64,000 nt of DNA from Prosthecomicrobium pneumaticum (GTDB lineage Bacteria; Pseudomonadota; Alphaproteobacteria; Rhizobiales; Kaistiaceae), in contig NZ_JACHOO010000003.1 in the NCBI RefSeq assembly GCF_014199915.1, positions 511,690 to 575,689 of the forward strand. The letters are read 5' to 3'. The translations under genes were made by a program, and so were the position numbers. Shown piece by piece: positions 17,874-26,055 of this stretch. The notes below the pieces were generated by a model that was given only the letters and a program-made list of their open reading frames with translations, was not told the DNA's origin and did no database searches. Each line of letters starts with the position of its first letter. Positions within the stretch are counted from its first letter, which is position 1.

Positions 17874-18638
17874 GTGACCTTCGCCAAATATCCGAGCCTT
17901 GCCGGGCGCGTCGTGCTCGTCACGGGCGGCGCCTCGGGCATCGGCGCCGATGTGGTGCGCGCCTTCGCCGCCAATGATGCCCGCGTCGCCTTTCTCGACA
18001 TCCAGGCGGAGGCGGGCGGGGCGCTCGCCGCGGCGCTCGGCGGTGCGGCCCATGCGCCGCTCTTCCTGCCGTGCGACCTCTCCGACATCGACGCGCTCCG
18101 GGCCGCGATCGAGACGGTGCGGGACCGGCTGGGGCCGGTCGCCGTCCTCGTCAACAATGCCGCGAACGACGACCGCCACAAGGTCGACGACGTCACGCCC
18201 GAATACTGGGACTGGTCGCAGGGCATCAATCTGAAGCCGCAATTCTTCGCCGCCCAGGCGGTGCGTCCGCACATGCGGGCGCTCGGCCACGGCTCGATCG
18301 TCAACTTCTCCTCGATCGCCTGGCGGCACGGTGCCGGCGACATGGCCGTCTATGCGACGGCGAAATCGGCGGTGAACGGGCTCACCCGCGCGCTCGCCCG
18401 CGCCTTCGGCGACGACAACATCCGCGTCAACGCCATCGAGCCCGGCGCCGTGATGACCGATCGGCAGCGGGCACTCTGGTATCCGACCGAGCAATCGGTC
18501 GAGGCGATCGTCGGCCGGCAGATCCTGAAGCGGGTTCTGCTCGGCGAGGAGATCGCCCGCACCGTGCTGTTCCTCGCCGCCGACGACAGCCGGATGATCA
18601 CCAAGCAGACCATCACGGTCGATGCCGGCCTGCGCTGA
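17874..18638 (+). CDS. SDR sugar dehydrogenase, D-xylose/L-arabinose 1-dehydrogenase-like
   Basis: This 254-aa short-chain dehydrogenase has the NAD-binding TGGASGIG motif (about 21-28), an NNAANDDRHKVDDVTPEYW segment (about 94-112), a catalytic Ser in FSSIAW and YATAKS as the Tyr-x-x-x-Lys. The 'YPSL' start and the NDDRHK...DVT.YW block closely recall Caulobacter D-xylose 1-dehydrogenase (XylB) and related pentose/hexose 1-dehydrogenases, which oxidise aldoses to lactones. Placement directly after a sugar importer supports an oxidative, non-phosphorylating sugar pathway. The precise sugar is not fixed by sequence. Confidence 0.78.
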   Translation: MTFAKYPSLAGRVVLVTGGASGIGADVVRAFAANDARVAFLDIQAEAGGALAAALGGAAHAPLFLPCDLSDIDALRAAIETVRDRLGPVAVLVNNAANDDRHKVDDVTPEYWDWSQGINLKPQFFAAQAVRPHMRALGHGSIVNFSSIAWRHGAGDMAVYATAKSAVNGLTRALARAFGDDNIRVNAIEPGAVMTDRQRALWYPTEQSVEAIVGRQILKRVLLGEEIARTVLFLAADDSRMITKQTITVDAGLR

Positions 18639-18648
18639 AGGACCCGCC

Positions 18649-19635
18649 ATGCTCCGCGTCGGACTGAACCCTTATGGACTGACCTATCATCTCGGCCTGC
18701 AGGGCCGCGGCACACCGCGCGCCAACGCAGCCGCCACCGGGCTCGAGGGCTTCATCGCGATCGCGACCGAGCTCCGCGCCGAGACGCTCGAGATCTACGA
18801 TCCGTGGCTGCAGGCGATGAGCGACGCGGAGCTCGCCGGGCTCAAGGCGCGGCTCGGTGATCTCGGCATGACGCCGGTGGTGAGCGCCGGCCTCAATATG
18901 ATGGGTCCGATGGAGAGCGCCTTTCGCTCGGCCGCAGCGCTTGGGGCGACGACGATCCGGCTCGGCCTCTCGCCGGTGCTGTGCGGCGACCGCAATGCCT
19001 TCGGCGAGAAATGGCATGCGCTCGTCGCCTCGATCCGTGCCGCACTCGCCGAATGGGGACCGCGCGCCGCCGATGCCGGCACGGTGCTGGCGATCGAGAA
19101 CCATCAGGATTTCACGAGCGCGGAGCTCGTCGCCTTCTGCGAGGAGGCGGGATCCGGCGTCGGCATCACCTTCGACACGGGCAACACCTTCCCGGTCGCC
19201 GAGGCGCCGCTCGATTTCACCCGCCGCATCGCGCCCTTCGTGCGCCATGTGCACCTCAAGGACTACCGCGTCCAGTTCACCGAAGAGGGCTACCGGCTGG
19301 TGCGCTGCGCGATCGGCGACGGTGCCGTGCCCTATCCCGCAATGATCGCGCTGCTCGCGGAACATCACGACAGCCTGACCGCGGTGCTCGAGCCGGGTGC
19401 GCTCGAGGCGCGCCATGTCCGCCTCTTCACGCCGGACTGGTGGAACGGCTATGCGCCGAAGACGGCGCGCGAGCTCGCCGCCTGCCTCAGGGCGGCGCAG
19501 GTCAACCGGCTGCCCGAGGACGCCGATCCCCGCACCCCCTGGGAACGCGGCGAGGACGGCGCCCTCGAAGCCTATGAGCTCGACATGATCCGGCGCAGCG
19601 CCGCGACCATGCGGGCGCTCGGAATCATGCGTTGA
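18649..19635 (+). CDS. Sugar phosphate isomerase/epimerase-like TIM-barrel protein
   Basis: This 328-aa protein belongs to the xylose-isomerase-like TIM-barrel (AP endonuclease 2) superfamily. Candidate metal ligands are visible in order: Glu in LAIENHQDF (about 150), Asp in TFDTGN (about 182), His in HVHLKDY (about 205) and Glu in VLEPGA (about 258). I started it at ATG 18649, preceded by GAAGGA. It probably isomerises or epimerises a keto-sugar or sugar acid in the operon's pathway. The substrate is unknown. Confidence 0.75.
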   Translation: MLRVGLNPYGLTYHLGLQGRGTPRANAAATGLEGFIAIATELRAETLEIYDPWLQAMSDAELAGLKARLGDLGMTPVVSAGLNMMGPMESAFRSAAALGATTIRLGLSPVLCGDRNAFGEKWHALVASIRAALAEWGPRAADAGTVLAIENHQDFTSAELVAFCEEAGSGVGITFDTGNTFPVAEAPLDFTRRIAPFVRHVHLKDYRVQFTEEGYRLVRCAIGDGAVPYPAMIALLAEHHDSLTAVLEPGALEARHVRLFTPDWWNGYAPKTARELAACLRAAQVNRLPEDADPRTPWERGEDGALEAYELDMIRRSAATMRALGIMR

Positions 19636-19651
19636 GCGACGGGAGCGATCG

Positions 19652-20461
19652 ATGACCAGGGAATTGAGCGGCAAGACGGCCTTCGTGACGGGCTCGGGCC
19701 GCGGACTCGGCCGGGTGATGGCCGAGCGGCTCGCCGAGCTCGGCGCCGATGTCGCCATCCACGACATGGACTGGAACCAGCCGGCGAAATACGGCGAGTT
19801 CAAGGACCTCGGTGAGGTGGCGGCGCAGATCGGCCGGCATGGCGGCCGCGTCACGGCCGTCACCGGCAATATCGGCGACAAGGACGCGGTCGCGAAGATG
19901 AAGGCCGAGATCGAGGCGGCGCTCGGCGAGGTGCACATCCTCGTCAATTGCGCCGGCGGCGACATCGGCGCGGCGGGGACCAAGCCGAACCCCAACAATG
20001 CGCTCGATATCGCCTTCGAAGACATCAAGGTGCTGACCGAGAACAATCTGATCGGCACCATGCTGGTCTGCCAGGCCTTCGTGCCGCCGATGGTGAAGGC
20101 GGGCACGGGCTCGGTGATCAACATCGCGTCCGCCGCCGCGCATATGGGCTGCTCGCCCGAGGTCGTCTATTCGACGCTCAAGGCGGCGGTCGTCCATTAT
20201 ACGCGCTGCCTCGCCAAGGAGCTGATCGACCAGGGCGTCCGCATCAATGCGGTGAGCCCCGGCCCGACCAAATCGGCCCGCTTCCAGGCGACCCGCGTCG
20301 TCGATCCGAACCGGATGGATTCCTCGATCCGATCGCTCAACCGCTATGCCGAGCCCGACGAGATCGCCGACGCGGTCGCCTTCCTCGCCGGGCCGCGGGC
20401 GAAGTTCATCAACGGCCAGGTGATCCGGGTCGACGGCGGCATCACGCTCTTCCCCGGCTGA
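19652..20461 (+). CDS. SDR-family oxidoreductase
   Basis: This 269-aa classical short-chain dehydrogenase has TGSGRGLGR (about 11-19) for NAD(P) binding, NCAGGDIG at about 99-106, an INIASAA serine and YSTLKAA (Tyr-x-x-x-Lys) at about 171-177. It ends in INGQVIRVDGG, the usual SDR C-terminus. An insertion of about 15 residues after the NAG motif (AAGTKPNPNNALDI) is slightly unusual. It lies 16 bases after the isomerase-like gene and is presumably a second oxidoreductase of the same sugar pathway. The substrate is not assigned. Confidence 0.78.
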   Translation: MTRELSGKTAFVTGSGRGLGRVMAERLAELGADVAIHDMDWNQPAKYGEFKDLGEVAAQIGRHGGRVTAVTGNIGDKDAVAKMKAEIEAALGEVHILVNCAGGDIGAAGTKPNPNNALDIAFEDIKVLTENNLIGTMLVCQAFVPPMVKAGTGSVINIASAAAHMGCSPEVVYSTLKAAVVHYTRCLAKELIDQGVRINAVSPGPTKSARFQATRVVDPNRMDSSIRSLNRYAEPDEIADAVAFLAGPRAKFINGQVIRVDGGITLFPG

Positions 20462-20573
20462 TCTCCCGCCGGGCCGCTCCGTCGCCTCGGGCGGCGCAGC
20501 GGCCGGCGCGGCACGGGTAGGAAGCGGTCCCGCGGATGTGCTACGCCCTCGCCGGATCGGCGAGGGAACGGCC

Positions 20574-21719
20574 ATGCGTCTTCAGGACTGTCACAATTTC
20601 CACGACTTCCGCCGCATGGCGCAGCAGCGCCTGCCGGGGCCGATCTTCAACTATATCGACGGCGCGGCCGAGGACGAGGTGACGCTCCGGCGCAACACCG
20701 CCGCCTTCGACGACTGCGACCTCGTGCCGAACGTGCTGCGCGGCGTCGGCCATGTCGACATGTCGGTCACCGTGATGGGCCAGCGCCTCGCCATGCCCGT
20801 CTATTGCTCCCCGACCGCGCTGCAGCGGCTCTTCCACCACGAGGGCGAGCGCGCGGTGGCCGCCGCGGCGCACAAGTTCGGCACGATGTTCGGCGTCTCC
20901 TCGCTCGGCACGGTGAGCCTCGAGGAGGCGCGCCGCATCAGCTCCGGGCCGCAGGTCTACCAGTTCTATTTCCACAAGGATCGCGGCCTCAACCGCGAGA
21001 TGATGGCGCGCGCCAAGGAGGCGGGCGTCGAGGTGATGATGCTCACCGTCGACAGCATCACCGGCGGCAATCGCGAGCGCGACAAGCGCACCGGCTTCGC
21101 CATTCCCTTCCGGCTCAATCTCGCCGGCATCACCCAGTTCGCGGTGAAGCCCGCCTGGGCGATCAACTATTTCACGCATGAGCGCTTCCGTCTGCCGCAG
21201 CTCGACACCCATGTCCACATGGGCTCGGGCGTGATGTCGATCAGCCGCTATTTCACCGAGATGCTCGATCCGGCGATGGCCTGGGACGATGTCGCCGAAA
21301 TGGTCGACCAGTGGGGCGGGCCGTTCTGCCTGAAGGGCGTGATGTCGGTCGACGATGCCCGCCGGGCGGCCGAGATCGGCTGCAACGGCATCGTGCTGTC
21401 GAACCATGGCGGCCGCCAGCTCGACGGCTCGCGCTCCGGCTTCGACCAGCTCGCCGAAGTGGTCGACGCGGTCGGCGACCGCATCGATGTGATGATGGAT
21501 GGCGGCGTGCAGCGCGGCAGCCATGTCCTCAAGGCGCTGTCGCTCGGGGCGAAGGCGGTCGGCCTCGGCCGCTATTATCTCTTCCCGCTCGCCGCCGCGG
21601 GCCGGGCCGGCGTCGAGCGGGCGCTCGGCCTGATGCGGACCGAGATCGAGCGCGACATGCGCCTGATGGGCGCGAGCTCGGTCGCCGATCTGACGCGCAA
21701 GAACCTCCGCTTCCGCTGA
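20574..21719 (+). CDS. FMN-dependent alpha-hydroxy acid dehydrogenase (LldD-like)
   Basis: This 381-aa enzyme belongs to the L-lactate/glycolate/mandelate oxidase family. The active-site SNHGGRQLDGSRS motif (about 277-289) carries the catalytic His and an Arg for the carboxylate. The FMN-binding GLGRYYLFPLA and the N-terminal FNYIDGAAEDE are also present. I began it at ATG 20574 after a GAGGGAA site. It lies 112 bases beyond the SDR gene, so it may be the operon's last gene or have its own promoter. It could oxidise a hydroxy acid produced from the sugar. The substrate is inferred only. Confidence 0.82.
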   Translation: MRLQDCHNFHDFRRMAQQRLPGPIFNYIDGAAEDEVTLRRNTAAFDDCDLVPNVLRGVGHVDMSVTVMGQRLAMPVYCSPTALQRLFHHEGERAVAAAAHKFGTMFGVSSLGTVSLEEARRISSGPQVYQFYFHKDRGLNREMMARAKEAGVEVMMLTVDSITGGNRERDKRTGFAIPFRLNLAGITQFAVKPAWAINYFTHERFRLPQLDTHVHMGSGVMSISRYFTEMLDPAMAWDDVAEMVDQWGGPFCLKGVMSVDDARRAAEIGCNGIVLSNHGGRQLDGSRSGFDQLAEVVDAVGDRIDVMMDGGVQRGSHVLKALSLGAKAVGLGRYYLFPLAAAGRAGVERALGLMRTEIERDMRLMGASSVADLTRKNLRFR

Positions 21720-21729
21720 CCGCGGTCAG
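21716..21729. other. Palindrome CTGACCGCGGTCAG spanning two convergent stops
   Basis: The stop codon of the hydroxy-acid dehydrogenase (21717-21719) and that of the amidase on the other strand (21726-21728) are both inside this perfect 14-bp palindrome. Only 6 bases separate the genes, leaving no room for an ordinary terminator. Confidence 0.6.
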
Positions 21730-22898
21730 AGGGCGGCGAGCCGGCGGGCGAGCGCGATGAGGCGCTCGTCCGATCCCTTCGGCCCGATCAGCGACAGGCC
21801 GACCGGGATTCCGCCATGCACGGCGAAGGGCAGGTTGACCTGCGGGTGGCCGGTCAGACCGGCGATCGCCGTCAGTTCGATGATCCGGCCGACCGAGCGC
21901 ATCAGCGCCGAGAAGGGCTCGTCCCGCCGCGGCGGCAGGATCGGCGTCGTCGGCAGGCAGAGCACCGTGTCGTCGGCGAGGAGATCGGCCATCCGCCGGC
22001 GCGCCGTCTCGCGGAAGGCCTTCGGCCCGGCGAGGTCGGCCTCTGTGAGCAGTGCGGCGAGCGCGAGCGTCGTGCCGACCTCGATCGAAAAGCGCGGCAC
22101 GACCCGCTCGACCCAGGGCGCGAAGGTGCGCGAGAACTCGCCCCGCTGCAGGAGCGACTGGTTGCGCGACCAGTCGAGAATGTCACCTTCGGCGAGCGGC
22201 GCCTCGACGACCGTGTCGAAGCCGCCGGCGATGCGGGCGACGACCGGTGCGAGCGCCGCCGCCACGTCCGGTTCGGCGAGCGCGAAACAGTCCGTCGCGA
22301 CGATCATCCGTCGCGGCCCGTCCTCGACGGCGGGCGCGGCGAGCAGCACCTCGCCCACCCGCACGAAGGTCTCGGCATCGGCGGCGAACCAGCCGCAGGT
22401 GTCGAAGCTCGGCGATTGCGTCGCCATCCCCTCGACGGAGATGCGGCCATGCGTAGGCCGCAGCCCGTAGAGGCCGCAGAAGGCGGCCGGCGTGCGCACC
22501 GAGCCGCCGGAATCGGTGCCGAGCGCGGTGTCGACGAGGCCGGCGGCGACCGCCGCAGCCGAGCCGGAGGACGAGCCCCCCGGCACGCGATCCGGCGCTT
22601 TCGCGTTGATCGGCGTGCCGTGGAACTGGTTGCGGCCGACGAGGCCGAGCGAGATCTCGTCGGTGATCGTCTTGCCGGCGAGCGTCGCGCCGGCGTCGAG
22701 CAGGGCGGCCACCGCGACGGCGTGCCGGCGGGCGGGAGGATGCGTGCGCTCCCAGTCCGGATTGCCGCTCCCCGTCACATGGCCGGCGACGTCGAACAGG
22801 TCCTTGGCCGCGAAGGTCAGACCCGCGAGCGGGCCACGGCCGGATCCCTGCACGACGCAGTCGACATGGGGAACGAAGGCTCCGTAGGCGTCACGCAT
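21726..22898 (-). CDS. Amidase-signature hydrolase, last gene of Dpp/amidase operon
   Basis: This 390-aa amidase-signature enzyme has the Ser-cisSer-Lys triad: Lys in FAAKDLFD (about 31), GGSSSGSAAAVAAG (about 97-110) and the nucleophile Ser in GTDSGGSVRTP (about 116-126). Its length is short for the family (often 450-500), through a compact C-terminal half. It follows the peptide-binding-protein gene by 13 bases, so it belongs to the leftward Dpp/amidase operon. It would hydrolyse a C-N amide bond of an imported compound. The substrate is unknown. Confidence 0.83.
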   Translation of the reverse strand: MRDAYGAFVPHVDCVVQGSGRGPLAGLTFAAKDLFDVAGHVTGSGNPDWERTHPPARRHAVAVAALLDAGATLAGKTITDEISLGLVGRNQFHGTPINAKAPDRVPGGSSSGSAAAVAAGLVDTALGTDSGGSVRTPAAFCGLYGLRPTHGRISVEGMATQSPSFDTCGWFAADAETFVRVGEVLLAAPAVEDGPRRMIVATDCFALAEPDVAAALAPVVARIAGGFDTVVEAPLAEGDILDWSRNQSLLQRGEFSRTFAPWVERVVPRFSIEVGTTLALAALLTEADLAGPKAFRETARRRMADLLADDTVLCLPTTPILPPRRDEPFSALMRSVGRIIELTAIAGLTGHPQVNLPFAVHGGIPVGLSLIGPKGSDERLIALARRLAAL

Positions 22899-22911
22899 CC
22901 TCTGCCCCTCC

Positions 22912-24534
22912 TCAGGCCTTCTTGATGGTCCGGTAGTCGATGTGCTGGTGGAACCAGTAGACGTAGTTCTCGATATTCGGCTGCATCGCCACGTCGCCGA
23001 AGAGCTGGGCGAGCGGGATGCGCGGCACGTCGGCCATCACGGTGCCGACCATCTTGCTCAGCGTCGCCTTGTATTCCGCCTCGTCGGTGGTGAACCGCGC
23101 CGTCTCGATCAGCGCGTCGAGCGCCGGGTTCACATAGTTGCAGGTGTTGAACACCGAATTGTTGCCGCCGTGATAGGTCCAGAAGAAGTGGTATTCCGGA
23201 TAGTCGAGCCAGGGATAAAACTCGGCGATGACGAAGGGCATCTTCTTCGACGCCATGTTGGCGAACCAGTTGGCGCCGGGGACCTTCTCGATGGTGATCT
23301 TGACGCCGATCTTGCCGAGCGATTCCTGGACGAGGAGGGCGATCGGCTCGCGCGTCGTCGCCTGGCTGAGGTCGAAGGAGAGCGTCGTCTCGAAGCCCTC
23401 GGCGAGGCCGGCTTCGGCGAGCAGCGCCTTCGCCTTGTCGAGATCGGTCTTGAAGGGCGAGGGCGTCGGCCAGGTCGGGGGATAGGTCTCGGGCGCCGGA
23501 TCGGCGCCGAACATCGGCAGGCCGCGCTGGTAGAGGGCGGTCTCCATGATCTGTTCATAGGGGATCGCATAGGCGATCGCCTCGCGGACCTTCGGATTGT
23601 CGAACGGCTTCATCTGCACGTTCATGTCGATGAACAGGAGGTCGCCCTGCACCGGCGTGCCGATCACCTTCAGCTTGCCGGCCGCGGCGAGCTCGGCATA
23701 GTCCTTCGGCGGCAGGCCGACCGAGAGGTCGACGTCGCCCTTCTCGAGCAGGGCGCGGCGCGTGCCGGGCGAGGCGATCTGGCGGAACACGACGCGCTTA
23801 ATCTCGGGCAGCGGGCCGCTCTTCCAGTCGTCGAAACGGGTGAGCACGAGCTGATCGCCGGGCTTCCAGCTCTGCACCGTGAAGCCGCCGCCGCCGGCGT
23901 CGTTGCGCTGGGTCCATTCGAGGCCCCACGGGTCGGCGTCGGTGACGTGCTGCATCACCAGCTTCTTGTTGACGATGCAGGGCACCGGCACGGCGAGATC
24001 GGGCAGCGAGAGCTTGTTCGCCTTCTCGAAGGTGATCTTGAAGGTGTGCGTGTCGACCGCGGTGAACTGGTCGGGGCTGACGAGCGAGCCCGCCGACATC
24101 TGCACGGCCGGGAAGCCGCCGGCCGCGATGGCGCGGTCGAACGACCATTTGACGTCCTCGGCGGTGACCGGGCTGCCGTCGTGGAAGGTGGCGTCCTGGC
24201 GCAGCTTGAAGATCATCGTCTTGCCGCCGTCGAGCACCTCCCAGCTCTCGGCGAGTTCCGGCTTGAACACGCTCGCGTCGTAGCCAGTCGCGCCGTTCGG
24301 CATCGTCTTGGTGCCGTGCGTGACGAGCCGGTCATAGACGCTCCAGGCGACCATGCGGGCCTGGTCGTTCGCCGCCGGCAGCATGGTATCGAGCGAGTTG
24401 GGACCCATCTCGTTGAGAAGGATCAGCGTGTCCTTCGGCGTCGCGGCCTCGGCGACGCGCCAGCCGCCGGTCATGGAAAGGGCGGCTGCGCCACCGAACA
24501 GGCCGAAGGCCTGCCTGCGATTGACTTCGAACAT
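22912..24534 (-). CDS. Dipeptide/oligopeptide-type ABC periplasmic binding protein
   Basis: This 540-aa family 5 solute-binding protein (DppA/OppA type) begins with a Tat-like signal: NRRQAF followed by a hydrophobic stretch GLFGGAAALSMTGGW and cleavage near VAEAA (about 31). Typical SBP_bac_5 features follow: LAESWEVLDGGKTMIFKLRQDATFHDG, VREAIAYAIP and NPALDALIETAR. It lies 106 bases downstream of the second amidase gene and immediately upstream of the third. The ligand may be a peptide or another amide, as this family also binds nickel chelates, glycosides and opines. Confidence 0.85.
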   Translation of the reverse strand: MFEVNRRQAFGLFGGAAALSMTGGWRVAEAATPKDTLILLNEMGPNSLDTMLPAANDQARMVAWSVYDRLVTHGTKTMPNGATGYDASVFKPELAESWEVLDGGKTMIFKLRQDATFHDGSPVTAEDVKWSFDRAIAAGGFPAVQMSAGSLVSPDQFTAVDTHTFKITFEKANKLSLPDLAVPVPCIVNKKLVMQHVTDADPWGLEWTQRNDAGGGGFTVQSWKPGDQLVLTRFDDWKSGPLPEIKRVVFRQIASPGTRRALLEKGDVDLSVGLPPKDYAELAAAGKLKVIGTPVQGDLLFIDMNVQMKPFDNPKVREAIAYAIPYEQIMETALYQRGLPMFGADPAPETYPPTWPTPSPFKTDLDKAKALLAEAGLAEGFETTLSFDLSQATTREPIALLVQESLGKIGVKITIEKVPGANWFANMASKKMPFVIAEFYPWLDYPEYHFFWTYHGGNNSVFNTCNYVNPALDALIETARFTTDEAEYKATLSKMVGTVMADVPRIPLAQLFGDVAMQPNIENYVYWFHQHIDYRTIKKA

Positions 24535-24640
24535 CTCGAATTCTCCTCTGGATCTCTGTCGTGGTCTGCGGAAGGTCGGGCTCTTCGAGGCCCGTGAAGG
24601 CGTGGAGCGGGAAGGATCGGTGGAGTCGGTCGGGGGGGGC

Positions 24641-26053
24641 TCAGCCGGCAGGAACGGGCAGGGGATGGCCGGTCGCGCCCATCGGCAGGCCGAGCGCGCG
24701 GTGATAGGCGGCGCCGAGGCCGAGCAGCCGGTTGTCGGCGAAGGACGGGCCGATGAGCATCAGGCCTTGGGCGAGGCCGTCCGGCCGGAAGCCGTTCGGC
24801 ACGGACAGCGCGCAGAACTCCATCAGGTTCACGAAATTCGTGTAGCTGCCCATGATCGCGTTGCGTCCGATGTTCTTCTCCTCGAGCGCGGCGATGGTGA
24901 AGGTGGTCGGCGTCGTCGGGGTCACCATGACGTCGGCGTCCTCGAAGATCCGCATCGCGTATTTGCGGTATCCGGCGAGCCTGTACTGGGCGATGAAGAC
25001 GTCGGCGCCGCTGTAGCGGGCGCCGGAGGCGAGGATCTCCCGGCTCGCCGGGTGGAAGCGGTCGCCGCAGCGGCGGAACGTCTCTTCGAGATTGGCGTAG
25101 CGCCGGGCGATGAAGGCGTCCTCGTAGAGCATCCGCGCCGCGGCGTGCAGCGGGGCGTAGTCGAACGGGACCGCGGTGCCGCCCATCGCCTCGAGCCGGG
25201 CGATCGCCGCGTCGAACAGCGCCTCGGCCGCCGCGTCGCCGGCGAACAGCCGGCTCTCGCGGCTCGGTACCGCGAAGCGGAAGCGCTCGGGCGCGGGCGG
25301 CACGGTGAGCGTGAAGCCCTCCGCCTCCGGCAGCGACAGCGGATCGTCCGGGTCGTGCCGGACGAGCGTGTTGAGCGCGGCGACATTGTCCTCGACGGTG
25401 AGCGTCAGCACGGTGTGGCTGGCGCCCATGCCCGCCTTCGAGATACCGAAGGGGATCAGCCCGTTGGTCGGCTTGTGGCCGACGATGGCGTTGAGCGCCG
25501 CCGGCACGCGGCCCGAGCCCGCGGCGTCGCCGCCGAGCGCGAAGCTGACGAGGCCGGCCGCGACCACGACGCCGCCGCCCGAGGTCGAGCCGCCGGAGAT
25601 ATAGGCCGGATCGAAGACGCAGGACGGGATGCCGTAATCGGTGCGGACCCCGACGAGGCCCATGCCGAACTGGTCCATATTGTTCTTGCCAACGACGATC
25701 GCGCCCGCCGCGACGAGCCGCGCGACGGTCGGATCGGTCGTCTCGGCGATCCGCTCGTTCGCCCGGCAGGCCTCGCTGGTCGGGTAGCCGGCAATGTCGA
25801 AATTGTCCTTGATGCCGCAAGGCAGGCCGAACAGCGGCAGCGCGTCGGGTCCCTCGCCCGAGGCTTCGAGCGCGGCGGCGCGGGCGAGCGCCTCTTCGCG
25901 GGGGATGAGCGTCGTCCAGGCCGGATCGGGTCCGCGGACGGCGATCCGGTCATAGACGGCGTCGATCACGGCGCTCGGCGTCAGCGTCCCCGCCCGATAG
26001 GCGTCGTGCAGGGTACGGAAGTCGAGGCTGCCGGTTTCGGGCGACCAGGCCAT
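24641..26053 (-). CDS. Allophanate-hydrolase-like amidase
   Basis: This 470-aa amidase-signature protein resembles the AtzF/DUR1,2-type allophanate hydrolase domain: GLPCGIKDNFDIAGYPTSEACRA, VGKNNMDQFGMGLVG, ISGGSTSGGGVVVAAGLV, and GGDAAGSGRVPAALNAIVGHKP. Lys and Ser of the triad are in place, but the usual GGSSSGS reads GGSTSGG and TDTAGS reads GDAAGS. The extra C-terminal domain of about 120 aa found in AtzF is absent. It starts two bases after the upstream amidase stop, so the two are cotranscribed. It may attack a ureido or amide compound, but allophanate itself is not assured. Confidence 0.78.
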   Translation of the reverse strand: MAWSPETGSLDFRTLHDAYRAGTLTPSAVIDAVYDRIAVRGPDPAWTTLIPREEALARAAALEASGEGPDALPLFGLPCGIKDNFDIAGYPTSEACRANERIAETTDPTVARLVAAGAIVVGKNNMDQFGMGLVGVRTDYGIPSCVFDPAYISGGSTSGGGVVVAAGLVSFALGGDAAGSGRVPAALNAIVGHKPTNGLIPFGISKAGMGASHTVLTLTVEDNVAALNTLVRHDPDDPLSLPEAEGFTLTVPPAPERFRFAVPSRESRLFAGDAAAEALFDAAIARLEAMGGTAVPFDYAPLHAAARMLYEDAFIARRYANLEETFRRCGDRFHPASREILASGARYSGADVFIAQYRLAGYRKYAMRIFEDADVMVTPTTPTTFTIAALEEKNIGRNAIMGSYTNFVNLMEFCALSVPNGFRPDGLAQGLMLIGPSFADNRLLGLGAAYHRALGLPMGATGHPLPVPAG

Positions 26054-26055
26054 GC

